DNA from: Sedimentisphaera sp050251615
GTDB lineage: Bacteria; Planctomycetota; Phycisphaerae; Sedimentisphaerales; Sedimentisphaeraceae
Assembly (NCBI GenBank): GCA_050251615.1
Contig: JBFWMM010000002.1
Coordinates: 62,001 to 126,000 of the forward strand
DNA: 64,000 nucleotides
Direction: 5' to 3'
In this document: piece by piece, positions 1 to 7,716 of the stretch
How the letters are laid out: each line of letters begins with the position of its first letter
How positions within the stretch are numbered: the stretch's first letter is position 1
The notes under the pieces: model-generated
Database searches by the model: none
The model's input: only the letters and a program-made list of their open reading frames with translations
Told to the model about the DNA's origin: nothing
Program-made: the position numbers and the translations under genes

Positions 1-1491
1 GGCAGTCTGGCGCTGCTGCCGGGTTCGGAACAGGTAGTGCTCGAACAGAGCGACTGGTCTGAGGAACGTAATGTCAACCCGTATGCGGTCTTTGAAAAGC
101 CGCCTGCCATGCTGCAGGTCACACCCAATATCGGCCGTCGTGGCCAAACCGGCATTGCTGTGATGGGGATCAATTTCACGCCGGATCGCTCCGGGATTGT
201 TCTGCGCTGTGACGGGCGGGTCATGGCCAGCAATCTGGTCAGCGATGATGCCGGACGTGTAGCGGCCTCCTTCACGGTGCCAACGGAATCCCGTAACGGT
301 AACCGGATTGTCGAGATGACGGATGGCCAGTTCACCGCACGGTCCAGCCTGCAGATCAATGATCCGCTGGTGATCACCCGTATTCAGCGTTTTATCCAGA
401 CCAACATCATTACCCGTATCGTCCGCGTGCCGGTGGTGCGCACCGTCTGGAGAACCCGCACCATCTTTGTCCGTCGTGATCCGCTGGCGCAGACCTTCAG
501 CTTCACCGAAAATCGGGTGCTGTCTGCAGTGGGTATTCAGTTCACCCAGCGGGACGCCTCCATTCCGGTAACGGTTCAGATTCGAGGCGTCACCACCGGA
601 TTGCCCAACGACACCATCTTTGCCGAAAAGGTGATCGCTCCGTCTGAAATCAATCTCGGCGGTGAAACCAAGGTGACCTTCGACGATCCATTCTATGCGG
701 AAGCCAATACCAGCTATGCGGTGGTCCTTTTGACCAACAGCACCAACTACAAGGTTCGCACCGCCACTCTTGGCAAAACCGGCCGTCAGGGAATCATCAC
801 CCGGCAGCCCTATGCTGAAGGTGTGCTTTTGGAAAGCTCCAACGCCGAGACATGGACACCGCTCAACGGTTCCGACCTCACCATGAAACTCTATGGCTAT
901 GAGTTCGAGAATGAAGGCACGGTCCAGTTCCAGCCGATCGGCAGTGTGCAGTTCTCCGATCTGAACATCGATGAATACTCGGCCATCCCGGAAGGCACCC
1001 ATCTGATCTGGGAATACTCCACCGATGGCGGCCAGACATGGGATGCCGTCGTTCCGGCCGAGGAAGAGCGTCTGCCCAATCTGGCCAATGGCGTTTTGGT
1101 TCGGGTGCGCTTCAGCACCGGCATGGACAACGACACTCCGGCGCTCAACTTCCGGGATGTCAACCTGATCGGTTACCTGAACAATACCACCGGCACCTAC
1201 CTGACCCGTGAAAACGAACTGACGCAGGGCGTGGAATCCACTAAGGTTTATACCCAGATGGATATCCCCAGTGGCACCAGTGTTCAGTGGTTCGCCTCCA
1301 ATGACGGCGGTGAAACATGGGAAGCCATGACCATCGACGATACCCGGCCCATCGATGAAGACTGGACCGAATACACGCTGGTCAGAACCTTCAGCGATTC
1401 GCAGGGCAACAAGGTGCGCTACAAGGCTGAGCTGACCGGAACCGTATTGACCTATCCGAGGATTCACACCCTCGGTGCAACCCTGAGCTGA
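1..1491 (+). CDS. Phage tail/baseplate-type structural protein (DUF4815-like), C-terminal part
   Basis: The reading frame is open from base 1, so the protein begins before the window; a GTG at 37 is the first start-like codon but need not be the real start. About 496 residues are visible. They are rich in beta-strand-like sequence, with Ig-like or lectin-like pieces, and the phrase SEERNVNPYA near the beginning is typical of the phage and prophage DUF4815 tail/baseplate family. There are two similar C-terminal repeats around WEYSTDGGQTWDAV and QWFASNDGGETWEAM, which look like carbohydrate- or surface-binding modules. No signal peptide can be judged. The next gene starts 13 bases downstream. 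The family assignment is from memory of sequence style, and the phage origin is supported by the neighbouring amidoligase cassette. Confidence 0.55.
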   Translation, partial: GSLALLPGSEQVVLEQSDWSEERNVNPYAVFEKPPAMLQVTPNIGRRGQTGIAVMGINFTPDRSGIVLRCDGRVMASNLVSDDAGRVAASFTVPTESRNGNRIVEMTDGQFTARSSLQINDPLVITRIQRFIQTNIITRIVRVPVVRTVWRTRTIFVRRDPLAQTFSFTENRVLSAVGIQFTQRDASIPVTVQIRGVTTGLPNDTIFAEKVIAPSEINLGGETKVTFDDPFYAEANTSYAVVLLTNSTNYKVRTATLGKTGRQGIITRQPYAEGVLLESSNAETWTPLNGSDLTMKLYGYEFENEGTVQFQPIGSVQFSDLNIDEYSAIPEGTHLIWEYSTDGGQTWDAVVPAEEERLPNLANGVLVRVRFSTGMDNDTPALNFRDVNLIGYLNNTTGTYLTRENELTQGVESTKVYTQMDIPSGTSVQWFASNDGGETWEAMTIDDTRPIDEDWTEYTLVRTFSDSQGNKVRYKAELTGTVLTYPRIHTLGATLS

Positions 1492-1504
1492 TGGAGGTCC
1501 CGAG

Positions 1505-1762
1505 ATGATCGTTAAACGCCGTGGCGGGATGACCGAATTTATCCCATCTCCACAGGAAAAGCGGGAAGGACTGGTTCGGGATCATTCCTTCAATCTGATC
1601 GAAAACCTGCATCACAGGTTGGGCCGATTGGAGGAAGAACTTGGATTACCGCTCGATGAGGCTGAAGCCTGCACCGCCTTTCTGGAGAAAATGAAGCAGG
1701 ATGAAACCCTGAATAAGGAGATTCATACCAGCCTGATCACGGGTAGCAGCCCAGATTCCTGA
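1505..1762 (+). CDS. Small hypothetical protein after the tail protein
   Basis: A protein of 85 residues, charged and probably helical, with no motif I recognise. An ATG at 1505 follows a strong Shine-Dalgarno (GGAGG, 1493-1497) located just after the stop of the tail-like gene, so it belongs to the same transcription unit. A rho-independent terminator follows at 1789-1829, closing the unit. In phage tail operons such a short last gene is often a tail-fibre accessory or chaperone, but nothing in the sequence proves that here. Confidence 0.6.
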   Translation: MIVKRRGGMTEFIPSPQEKREGLVRDHSFNLIENLHHRLGRLEEELGLPLDEAEACTAFLEKMKQDETLNKEIHTSLITGSSPDS

Positions 1763-1788
1763 GCCCATCCCATCCGTGAAAAACAGCC

Positions 1789-1829
1789 AACGCCCCGGAA
1801 GGCCAGCACGCTTCAGGGGCGTTTCTTTT
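1789..1829 (+). terminator. Rho-independent terminator
   Basis: ACGCCCC (1790-1796) pairs with GGGGCGT (1816-1822) and is followed by the T-rich run TTTCTTTT. It lies 27 bases after the stop of the small gene and closes the tail-type operon. Confidence 0.8.
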
Positions 1830-2008
1830 GATGTGTCCGCCTGAATGCAGCCAGAATCGTAACATGTTGAAAATAAAGGTGTTAAATGTGGATTCTTTCT
1901 GTTCTTCTACTTGCTTTCTGACGGAATTAAAGCATTCATTGACATGTAAGCTGAAGGCTTAAACGCAAGCCCGGCAACGAGTTATTAACCGTAAAACGGA
2001 GACTGTGA

Positions 2009-2983
2009 ATGGATTTAAGAGAACTCAGATACGGAATCGAGATCGAGACCGTAAAACGCACCCGGGAACAGATAGCCTGGGCAATCCACTCGGTGGTTGG
2101 TGGCCATGTCAGGCATATCGGCCAACCGGCCAGCTACGACCCATGGGAAGTGGAAGACCTGCGGGGACGTAAATGGAAAGTGGTCAACGATGCATCCCTG
2201 ACCAATGTGCCATCCCACCTGCGGGCGGAGCTGGTGAGTCCGGTATTGACCTATGACGACCTCGAGCAACTACAGGAGGTGGTTCGGGCCATCCGCAAGG
2301 CCGGTGGAAAAATCAACAGCCAGTGCGGCATCCACATCCACATCGACGCCGAACCCTTTGACGGACGAAAACTGGGCAACCTTGCCAAGGTGGTTTACAA
2401 ACAGGAGCCGCTTATCCTCCACGCCCTTAGTATCAACAGCGACCGCCTGCGTCGTTACACCAGACCGGTCAGCGACGAGCTGATCCAGAACATCGAACAG
2501 CATCGCCCCCGCACCAAGGCCGAGCTGAACCGCATCTGGTACGGTTACCACAACAACCAGCCCCAGCATTACGACAACACCCGCTACCACGGAGTCAATC
2601 TGCACAATGTCTGGTATCGGGGCACAGTAGAGTTCCGCTGGTTTGAGGCGACCCTGCATGCCGGAAAGATCAAAGCCTACCTGCAGTTCTGCTTGGGCAT
2701 CGCCGCCAAGGCGCTCAACGGTCGAGCCGCATCCAGCCGCAAGCGGGACTTCGATCCGCAAAGCGCCAAGTATGACTTCCGGGTATTCCTGCTCCACCTC
2801 GGCCTGATCGGGGACGAGTTCAAAACCGCCCGATTACATCTGATGAAAAACATGCCCGGTGACGCGGCCTTCAAGAACGGTCGTCCCAAACCGGATGAAA
2901 CCGAAACCACCATTCAAACCCCTGAGGTTATAACTGACGCCGGGTCTAATCCCGGCCTTTCTGTTTTAGGAGGTGAATCATGA
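2009..2983 (+). CDS. Amidoligase family protein (Amidoligase_2, COOH-NH2 ligase)
   Basis: A 324-residue member of the glutamine-synthetase-like amidoligases (Pfam Amidoligase_2). These are predicted to join a carboxylate to an amine using ATP. Visible family motifs are GIEIE near residue 9, CGIHIHID near residue 108 and GTVEFRWFEATLH near residue 210; these acidic and His residues would bind metal and ATP. The start ATG at 2009 has GGAG at 1998-2001. A possible -35 (TTGACA, 1939-1944) lies upstream but I see no good -10. The stop overlaps the start of the next gene (ATGA). Together with the amidotransferase and cyclotransferase-like genes that follow, it matches the phage-borne amidoligase cassette described by Iyer, Aravind and colleagues (2009), proposed to make peptide-like modifications. 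Confidence 0.85.
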   Translation: MDLRELRYGIEIETVKRTREQIAWAIHSVVGGHVRHIGQPASYDPWEVEDLRGRKWKVVNDASLTNVPSHLRAELVSPVLTYDDLEQLQEVVRAIRKAGGKINSQCGIHIHIDAEPFDGRKLGNLAKVVYKQEPLILHALSINSDRLRRYTRPVSDELIQNIEQHRPRTKAELNRIWYGYHNNQPQHYDNTRYHGVNLHNVWYRGTVEFRWFEATLHAGKIKAYLQFCLGIAAKALNGRAASSRKRDFDPQSAKYDFRVFLLHLGLIGDEFKTARLHLMKNMPGDAAFKNGRPKPDETETTIQTPEVITDAGSNPGLSVLGGES

Positions 2984-3321
2984 AGATACTGATCCACTCG
3001 ACAACACTGGACGGCGAACCGCTGGAAGCTGACGGCATCGCTCTGGAAGGAAAAAACTGCGCAGATCTGGTGGAGTTCATGAAAGGCCAGACACCGTTCA
3101 CCATCGAAGCGTCCGCCCGGGATTACATGCTCGGTGTGCTTGGCCGCATCGAGCCTGACCGGAAACGCCAGCTGCCCGAAGATCCCGAAGCGGCAGCAGC
3201 CGAATTCCTGACCCTGCTTGGAAAGCATGGGTTGGTGGAGTTTCTGCCGGATGACGCCTTTATCGACCTGCCGCCGGAGGACACCTTTGACAAGGAGGAT
3301 GATCTATGTGCGGACAAGTAG
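2980..3321 (+). CDS. Small acidic protein of the amidoligase cassette
   Basis: A protein of 113 residues with an acidic C-terminus. ATG at 2980 overlaps the amidoligase stop and has an excellent Shine-Dalgarno (TAGGAGGTG). The 3' end overlaps the next gene by 16 bases. I do not recognise a domain. Its fixed position between the ligase and the glutamine amidotransferase suggests it is either the peptide or protein substrate, or a small subunit. That is inference only. Confidence 0.65.
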   Translation: MKILIHSTTLDGEPLEADGIALEGKNCADLVEFMKGQTPFTIEASARDYMLGVLGRIEPDRKRQLPEDPEAAAAEFLTLLGKHGLVEFLPDDAFIDLPPEDTFDKEDDLCADK

Positions 3322-4103
3322 GCATCATCTTCGGCAAAAAACGCCGCCGCATTGCCGAGCGGGAATATCTGAATGAGCTCTTTATCCGCATGTTGCTCTG
3401 CAGTGAGGAACGCGGTCCCCACGCCAGTGGAATGGCATGGCTCAACACAGACGGCGACTTCCGGCTTTTCAAACGCCCCATCCGGGCACACCGGCTGGTC
3501 AGGGAATCGACCTTCCATGAGCTGATGACCGAGGTGGATAACCAGACCACGATCCTCATGGGACACACCCGCTGGCGCACCCGGGGCAGCGAAGACAACA
3601 GCCGCAACAATCATCCCATCCGTTCCGGCATTATCATCGGCACCCATAACGGCACCATCTACAACGCCGATTATCTGTTCCGCAGACTCGGCCTGCCGCG
3701 CTATGCAGAGGTGGATAGCGAGCTGCTTTTCCGACTGGCCGACCGCTTCGCTCCCGATGGAACCATCAACGGCAGAGGCTTCCGCAAAGCCCTGCGCCTG
3801 TGTCGGGGCCAAATGAGCGCCGTGTTGGCCTCGCGGCTTGATCCCGGGGCCATTACCGTCATCAAAGGGAACAAGCCGCTGTCGCTGCGATACAGCCGTA
3901 AACACCGGGCAGTGCTCTATGCCTCGGAACCGGAATACATCGAAGCCGCTCTGGATGACCTGCGTGGCTGGCGCGAACTGGAAATTCCGCCACTCACCAT
4001 GCTGACCTTCCGCCATGAAACCCTCAAGGAGTGGCAGAGCCATCCCTTCAAATTTATCTGTCAGGAACGCAAAGGAACCTTACCCGAAGGAGTGAAAGCA
4101 TGA
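3306..4103 (+). CDS. Class II glutamine amidotransferase
   Basis: A 265-residue protein that begins MCG, so removal of Met would expose Cys2, the N-terminal nucleophile of class II (Ntn) glutamine amidotransferases, which hydrolyse glutamine to supply ammonia. Supporting motifs are GHTRWRTRG near residue 80 and GTHNGTIYN near residue 110, the expected glutamine-binding segments. It is a stand-alone glutaminase domain with no synthase fusion. ATG at 3306 is preceded by AAGGAGG. It overlaps both neighbours, and its stop overlaps the start of the cyclotransferase gene (ATGA). In amidoligase cassettes this enzyme is thought to provide ammonia, or to act in reverse on amide products. Confidence 0.85.
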   Translation: MCGQVGIIFGKKRRRIAEREYLNELFIRMLLCSEERGPHASGMAWLNTDGDFRLFKRPIRAHRLVRESTFHELMTEVDNQTTILMGHTRWRTRGSEDNSRNNHPIRSGIIIGTHNGTIYNADYLFRRLGLPRYAEVDSELLFRLADRFAPDGTINGRGFRKALRLCRGQMSAVLASRLDPGAITVIKGNKPLSLRYSRKHRAVLYASEPEYIEAALDDLRGWRELEIPPLTMLTFRHETLKEWQSHPFKFICQERKGTLPEGVKA

Positions 4104-4582
4104 AAAATAACGACAACCACCTCCGGCTTTTTGTCTACGGAACCCTCAAAAAGGGATTCTGGAACTTTGACCGGTTCTGCACCCGGGCCATCAGCATCGA
4201 ACCCGCCACCACTTGGGGCAGGCTCTACAAGCTGCCCGCCGGATTCCCGGCACTGGAAGTTCCGGAGAGCAGCATACTGGCCACTGGTACCGCCGATCCG
4301 CTGGCCGATACCCAAACACAGAACGCCATCGAGCTACCTGAATATGGCATGACCCGACCAGAAGGCGACTGGGATCTGGTCCATGGAGAGCTGATGACCT
4401 TCGCCAATCCCGGCTTTGACCTACCGCCCATTGACCGGCTGGAGGCATTCGATCCGAATGGGCACAGCATGTACCAGCGGGTGATGGTGGCAGTCAAAAA
4501 CAATGGTGTGCACTCCTGCTGGACATACGTTATGAAGGACTATGCATGCCGAGAACGGTTGTCTTCAGGAGTTTGGGGTTAA
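4100..4582 (+). CDS. Gamma-glutamylcyclotransferase-like (GGCT/AIG2) protein
   Basis: 160 residues counted from the ATG at 4100, which overlaps the stop of the amidotransferase gene. LFVYGTLKKG near the N-terminus is the hallmark substrate-binding loop of the GGCT/AIG2 fold, and ERLEAFD-like sequence (DRLEAFD, near residue 113) is the conserved second motif. GGCT enzymes cleave gamma-glutamyl-amine bonds with cyclisation to 5-oxoproline. Next to an amidoligase, the likely job is removing or editing the amide product. An in-frame extension upstream to 4031 exists but lies inside the previous gene and lacks a good ribosome site. Confidence 0.8.
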   Translation: MKNNDNHLRLFVYGTLKKGFWNFDRFCTRAISIEPATTWGRLYKLPAGFPALEVPESSILATGTADPLADTQTQNAIELPEYGMTRPEGDWDLVHGELMTFANPGFDLPPIDRLEAFDPNGHSMYQRVMVAVKNNGVHSCWTYVMKDYACRERLSSGVWG

Positions 4583-4618
4583 AATTGGCAACGTCGGCAC
4601 TATTCGACAATAATTAAC

Positions 4619-4646
4619 TTGATTTCGGTCTGACAAACAGTTATCT
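4619..4646 (+). promoter_or_regulatory. Possible sigma-70-type promoter for the regulator pair
   Basis: TTGATT (4619-4624) and TTATCT (4641-4646) are separated by 16 bases, about 100 bases before the HTH gene. The match is moderate and this is the only candidate I see in the 4583-4747 spacer. Confidence 0.3.
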
Positions 4647-4688
4647 TTGATGGGTATATTGCGGAAATTGCGTCCGAATACAGAGGCT

Positions 4689-4710
4689 CTCCAAGTCTGA
4701 ACTCTTGGAG
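4689..4710. promoter_or_regulatory. Inverted repeat upstream of the HTH gene
   Basis: CTCCAAG (4689-4695) and CTTGGAG (4704-4710) form a perfect 7-bp inverted repeat with an 8-base spacer, 37 bases before the HTH gene. It could be an operator for that protein or an RNA hairpin in its leader. There is no T-run, so it is not a terminator. Confidence 0.4.
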
Positions 4711-4747
4711 TTAAGCAATAACCTCATGATTAAGAAGGACATGACCT

Positions 4748-4957
4748 ATGGAAGAACGATGGCTGACAGTCGATGACATTTGCAAATACCTCAATGTGAG
4801 CAACGAAACTGTTTATAAGTGGATCGAGCAAAGAAATATGCCAGGCCACCGGGTAGGACGACGTTGGATGTTCAAAAAAGAACAGGTGGACGCATGGGTT
4901 GAGGCTGGCGGCGCTGCATCGACAGAAGATAATCGCAATGATACGGGGACCAAATAG
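4748..4957 (+). CDS. Excisionase-type helix-turn-helix protein (HTH_17)
   Basis: A protein of 69 residues made almost entirely of one winged helix-turn-helix domain of the excisionase/MerR-like HTH_17 type. WLTVDDICKYLNVSNETVYK is the helix-turn-helix, followed by GHRVGRRWMFKKEQVDAW, the usual wing and C-terminal helix. ATG at 4748 has AAGAAGGA at 4733. It ends two bases before the CARF sigma-54 regulator and is presumably co-transcribed with it. It could repress or help activate this regulatory pair, or be a recombination directionality factor left by a mobile element. No integrase gene is visible in the window. Confidence 0.8.
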   Translation: MEERWLTVDDICKYLNVSNETVYKWIEQRNMPGHRVGRRWMFKKEQVDAWVEAGGAASTEDNRNDTGTK

Positions 4958-4959
4958 AG

Positions 4960-6456
4960 ATGGATATCCTTCTGACATTTACCGGGTTTCATGACCCATA
5001 CTCAAAAGGGCTGGTAGACCAAGAAGAACAACCGGGGCCGATCCTGTCGTTGTTGAGCGTCAGAAGTTTTGGGCACGTATTTCTCTTTGACACCCCAACC
5101 ACCCGGGAGATCAGCATGAACACCAAAGAGGCGATCAGCGCATTGCATCCGGGCTGTGAGGTTCATGTTCTGGATATGAAATTGTCCGATCCTACCAGCT
5201 ATCGGGATATCTTCGGCGGGTTGAAGCAGCATGCGCATGCCATTCAGGAAGAGCATGGTCCGGCCAACTTCTTTATCTCGGTCGCATCGGGTACACCACA
5301 GATGCATGCCTGTTGGGTGTTGCTGGCCGCATCCGGCGAAATCCCAGCCAAGATCCTTCATGTAAGACCACCACGCTTTGTAACAAAGGATCTCCCCCCT
5401 GTAAGCGAGATTGACCTGTCATCGGACGAATTTCCGTCGGTTCGATTCAAATCCTCCAGCTTTTTCATTGATGAACATGAGGTGGATGTGGATTCGGCCC
5501 GGGCACAGCTCGGGATTGTCGGGGATCATCCGGCTATGCTCAAAGCCCTTGAGATGGGAGCCATGCTGGCCTCATCGCTGGCTCCGATCCTGATTACCGG
5601 AGAGACCGGAACCGGAAAAGAGCTGTTTGCCCGATATGTCCATGCATTGAGTGGCCGACCTCAGGATACTTTTGTCGCGGTTAACTGTGCGGCGATCCCG
5701 GAGGATCTTGTTGAGAGCATTCTCTTTGGACACAAAAAAGGTGCCTTTACCGGGGCTGTGAATGATCAGACCGGAAAGTTTGATGCGGCTCACAAAGGAA
5801 CGTTGTTTCTGGATGAGCTTGGGGAATTGCCGCTGCCTGCTCAGGCGAAACTTTTAAGGGTGCTTCAGGACGGCATTGTCGAACCGATCGGTCAAACCAA
5901 AGGCCATGCGGTTGATGTCCGGATCGTTGCGGCTACCAATCGTGAACTCCGCAAGCAGATCCGCAAAGGTAATTTCCGTGAAGACCTTTATTACCGGCTG
6001 AATGTCGGCGAGATCAAACTGCCCTCCCTGCGCGAGCGGCGTTCAGATATTCCCAAACTGGTGCTCCATATTCTGGACCGGCTGAACGGTTCCCTGAAAA
6101 GACAGCGTCGACTTACTGCCGATGCGCTCAGTCGCCTTCAGGCCCACAACTGGGAAGGCAACATCCGGGATCTTGAGAATGTCATCGAACGTTCTGTGAG
6201 GTTGAGCCGTGTGGAGGTGCTGGACGCCTCGGACCTGCTTATTACCGAGCCGATCACCTATGCCGATCCATTGGATGCTTTGCCCGAGCCTTACGAGGGG
6301 TTTTCTCTGGATGAGTTTCTCGGCAGTGCCCGCAAGCAGATGATTTTGAGGGCGCTTGAGGCTGCGAACGGAAACCAGAGTCAGGCGGCGAGAATGTTGG
6401 GTGTAACCCCTCAGGCGGTGCACAAGTTTTTGAACCAGACAAAACGAAAACTTTAA
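4960..6456 (+). CDS. CARF-domain sigma-54 activator (RtcR-like bEBP)
   Basis: A 498-residue enhancer-binding protein in three parts. Residues 1 to about 150 form a CARF (CRISPR-associated Rossmann fold) sensor of the RtcR type (LTFTGFHDP at the start; SVASGTPQM near residue 108). Residues about 175-410 form the AAA+ core, with Walker A GETGTGKE, an intact GAFTGA loop at 261-266 for sigma-54 contact, and Walker B FLDELGEL. The last 45 residues form a Fis-type helix-turn-helix (NQSQAARMLGVTPQAVHKFL). Known RtcR proteins sense RNA-damage ligands through CARF and activate sigma-54 promoters. A near-consensus sigma-54 promoter lies 110 bases downstream, before the big operon, so this protein very probably controls it. 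The gene is richer in G+C than most of the operon behind it. Confidence 0.85.
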   Translation: MDILLTFTGFHDPYSKGLVDQEEQPGPILSLLSVRSFGHVFLFDTPTTREISMNTKEAISALHPGCEVHVLDMKLSDPTSYRDIFGGLKQHAHAIQEEHGPANFFISVASGTPQMHACWVLLAASGEIPAKILHVRPPRFVTKDLPPVSEIDLSSDEFPSVRFKSSSFFIDEHEVDVDSARAQLGIVGDHPAMLKALEMGAMLASSLAPILITGETGTGKELFARYVHALSGRPQDTFVAVNCAAIPEDLVESILFGHKKGAFTGAVNDQTGKFDAAHKGTLFLDELGELPLPAQAKLLRVLQDGIVEPIGQTKGHAVDVRIVAATNRELRKQIRKGNFREDLYYRLNVGEIKLPSLRERRSDIPKLVLHILDRLNGSLKRQRRLTADALSRLQAHNWEGNIRDLENVIERSVRLSRVEVLDASDLLITEPITYADPLDALPEPYEGFSLDEFLGSARKQMILRALEAANGNQSQAARMLGVTPQAVHKFLNQTKRKL

Positions 6457-6540
6457 ACCGGGGTTTAAAATGTATCAACCTGAGTTGAAATACGATCAAT
6501 GTTTGTCCTTTGTTGGTTATTTCATAATAGCTGAAATAAC
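6452..6540. promoter_or_regulatory. Inverted-repeat cluster, putative enhancer sites for the CARF activator
   Basis: Three elements lie between the activator gene and the sigma-54 promoter. TTTAAACCGGGGTTTAAA (6452-6469) is a perfect 8-bp inverted repeat overlapping the activator's stop codon. TGAAATA occurs at 6486-6492. GTTATTTCA (6516-6524) and TGAAATAAC (6532-6540) form a perfect 9-bp inverted repeat with a 7-base spacer. The shared TGAAATA half-site appears three times and sits about 50-105 bases upstream of the predicted transcription start, a usual distance for bEBP enhancers. Confidence 0.55.
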
Positions 6541-6565
6541 AGCAAGTTACGTTGTTTTAGATTGT

Positions 6566-6582
6566 TTGGCACGCCGGTTGCT
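6566..6582 (+). promoter_or_regulatory. Sigma-54 (-24/-12) promoter of the defence operon
   Basis: TTGGCACG (6566-6573), CCGG, then TTGCT (6578-6582) matches the sigma-54 consensus TGGCACG-N4-TTGCW at every defined position. The GG and GC dinucleotides are 10 bases apart as required. Transcription would start near 6593, leaving a leader of about 44 bases before the first (broken) gene at 6637. Confidence 0.85.
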
Positions 6583-6636
6583 AAAGACCAGATGCAGAAA
6601 GAAGCGCAATTGGTTGAAAAAGCAAAAGGAGCAACG

Positions 6637-6918
6637 ATGCCAGCATTCAGAGTCACTTCAATTATCGACGGAGATACCTTCGAGGTGTCACCGGAGTGGA
6701 AATGGAACGGTTAGACGGGAACCAGAGTCCGTCCTGCCGGTTACGATGCTCCGGAACTACACACCGCCAAAGGGCAGAAAGCGAAGGATGCTTTGTCAAA
6801 GCTTATCAATGGGCAGCAGGTTGAACTCAGGACCGCTTACAAAGTGGATCGGGGCCGACTGGTCTGCGAAGTGTTTGTCGGGAGCAGAAACCTTGCTGAG
6901 TTTTTCCCCGAGTATTGA
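6637..6918 (+). pseudogene. Staphylococcal-nuclease-like (thermonuclease) gene with an in-frame TAG
   Basis: From ATG 6637 (AAAGGAG just upstream) one frame gives 93 codons to TGA at 6916, interrupted only by TAG at 6712-6714 (codon 26). The conceptual product has the SNase signatures IIDGDTFEV, an arginine followed by GYDAPELH, and DRGRLVCEVFVG, in the right order. That shows the frame is genuine and the TAG is a nonsense mutation or an unusual read-through. The domain is also short for the family, with the C-terminal helix reduced. It is the first gene behind the sigma-54 promoter. Loss of it might be neutral, or the nuclease could be replaced by others in the operon. A sequencing error cannot be excluded. 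Confidence 0.75.
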
Positions 6919-6963
6919 GAATTGTATGAAATTGAAACCAGCAAATTAATCAGGAGAACAAAG

Positions 6964-7716
6964 ATGACAGCATTTGATCCATCACAATTCACGGCACCAA
7001 CGGCAAAGCCTTTGCCGGTAATTCTGTTACTGGATGTAAGCGGAAGTATGTGCGGGCCGAAGATTCAGAATCTTAATGCCGCCGTAAAGGAGATGTTAGA
7101 GACATTCTGTGACTCGGAGAGTGGTGAAACGGAAATCCATGTTGCAATCATCACTTTTGGAGCCGAAGTTAGTCTCCATCAGGCATTGACGAGTGCCAGT
7201 AATATTTCGTGGCATGATTTGTCTGCGGGAGGTGGCACTCCACTGGGCACTGCACTCAAGATGGCGAAAGCGATGATAGAGGACAAGGATGTCATACCAT
7301 CGCGTGCCTATAGGCCTACGGTTGTTCTCGTTTCGGATGGGCGTCCAGGGGACAACTGGAAGACTCCTTTGCAGGATTTCATCAATGAGGGACGTTCGTC
7401 AAAGTGCGACCGAATGGCAATGGCAATTGGCGCAGATGCAGATGAGGACGTGCTTGGAAAGTTTATCGACAACGCTGAGGCACCGCTTTTGTATGCTGAA
7501 AATGCCAAGCAATTGCGAGATGCATTTAAATTTGTCACGATGTCGGTCACGATGCGTACACAGTCGCAGAACCCCAATCAGGTAACGAAGCCTGCCGATA
7601 TTGAAGTCAAGCCTGCAACGATAGAGGAGCGGACAGAAAGACCTAAAACAGCACCTGCACCGTCTCAGGACACAGATGCAACTAATGAACAAACAGATGA
7701 GGAGGATTATTGGTAA
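6964..7716 (+). CDS. vWA-domain protein 1 (TerY-like)
   Basis: 250 residues from the ATG at 6964, which has AGGAGA at 6951. A single von Willebrand A domain has a complete MIDAS: DVSGSM near residue 23, a GGTPLGTA segment near residue 90 supplying the Thr, and VSDGRPGD near residue 118. The C-terminal 50 residues are low-complexity and charged and end in EEDYW. TerY-like vWA proteins are cytoplasmic adaptors that bind partner proteins through a metal ion. The next gene starts on the last base of the stop (TAATG), so the two are translationally coupled. It is about 40% similar by eye to the following vWA protein, suggesting tandem duplication. Confidence 0.85.
   Translation: MTAFDPSQFTAPTAKPLPVILLLDVSGSMCGPKIQNLNAAVKEMLETFCDSESGETEIHVAIITFGAEVSLHQALTSASNISWHDLSAGGGTPLGTALKMAKAMIEDKDVIPSRAYRPTVVLVSDGRPGDNWKTPLQDFINEGRSSKCDRMAMAIGADADEDVLGKFIDNAEAPLLYAENAKQLRDAFKFVTMSVTMRTQSQNPNQVTKPADIEVKPATIEERTERPKTAPAPSQDTDATNEQTDEEDYW

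Noticed and set aside
3123..4043. Minus-strand frame of about 306 codons
   Set aside because: Shadow of the amidotransferase gene, which has clear motifs on the plus strand.
6470..6949. Frame of about 159 codons overlapping the SNase-like remnant
   Set aside because: It covers the promoter and repeats, is in another frame, and its product looks like nothing known, whereas the SNase frame shows family motifs.
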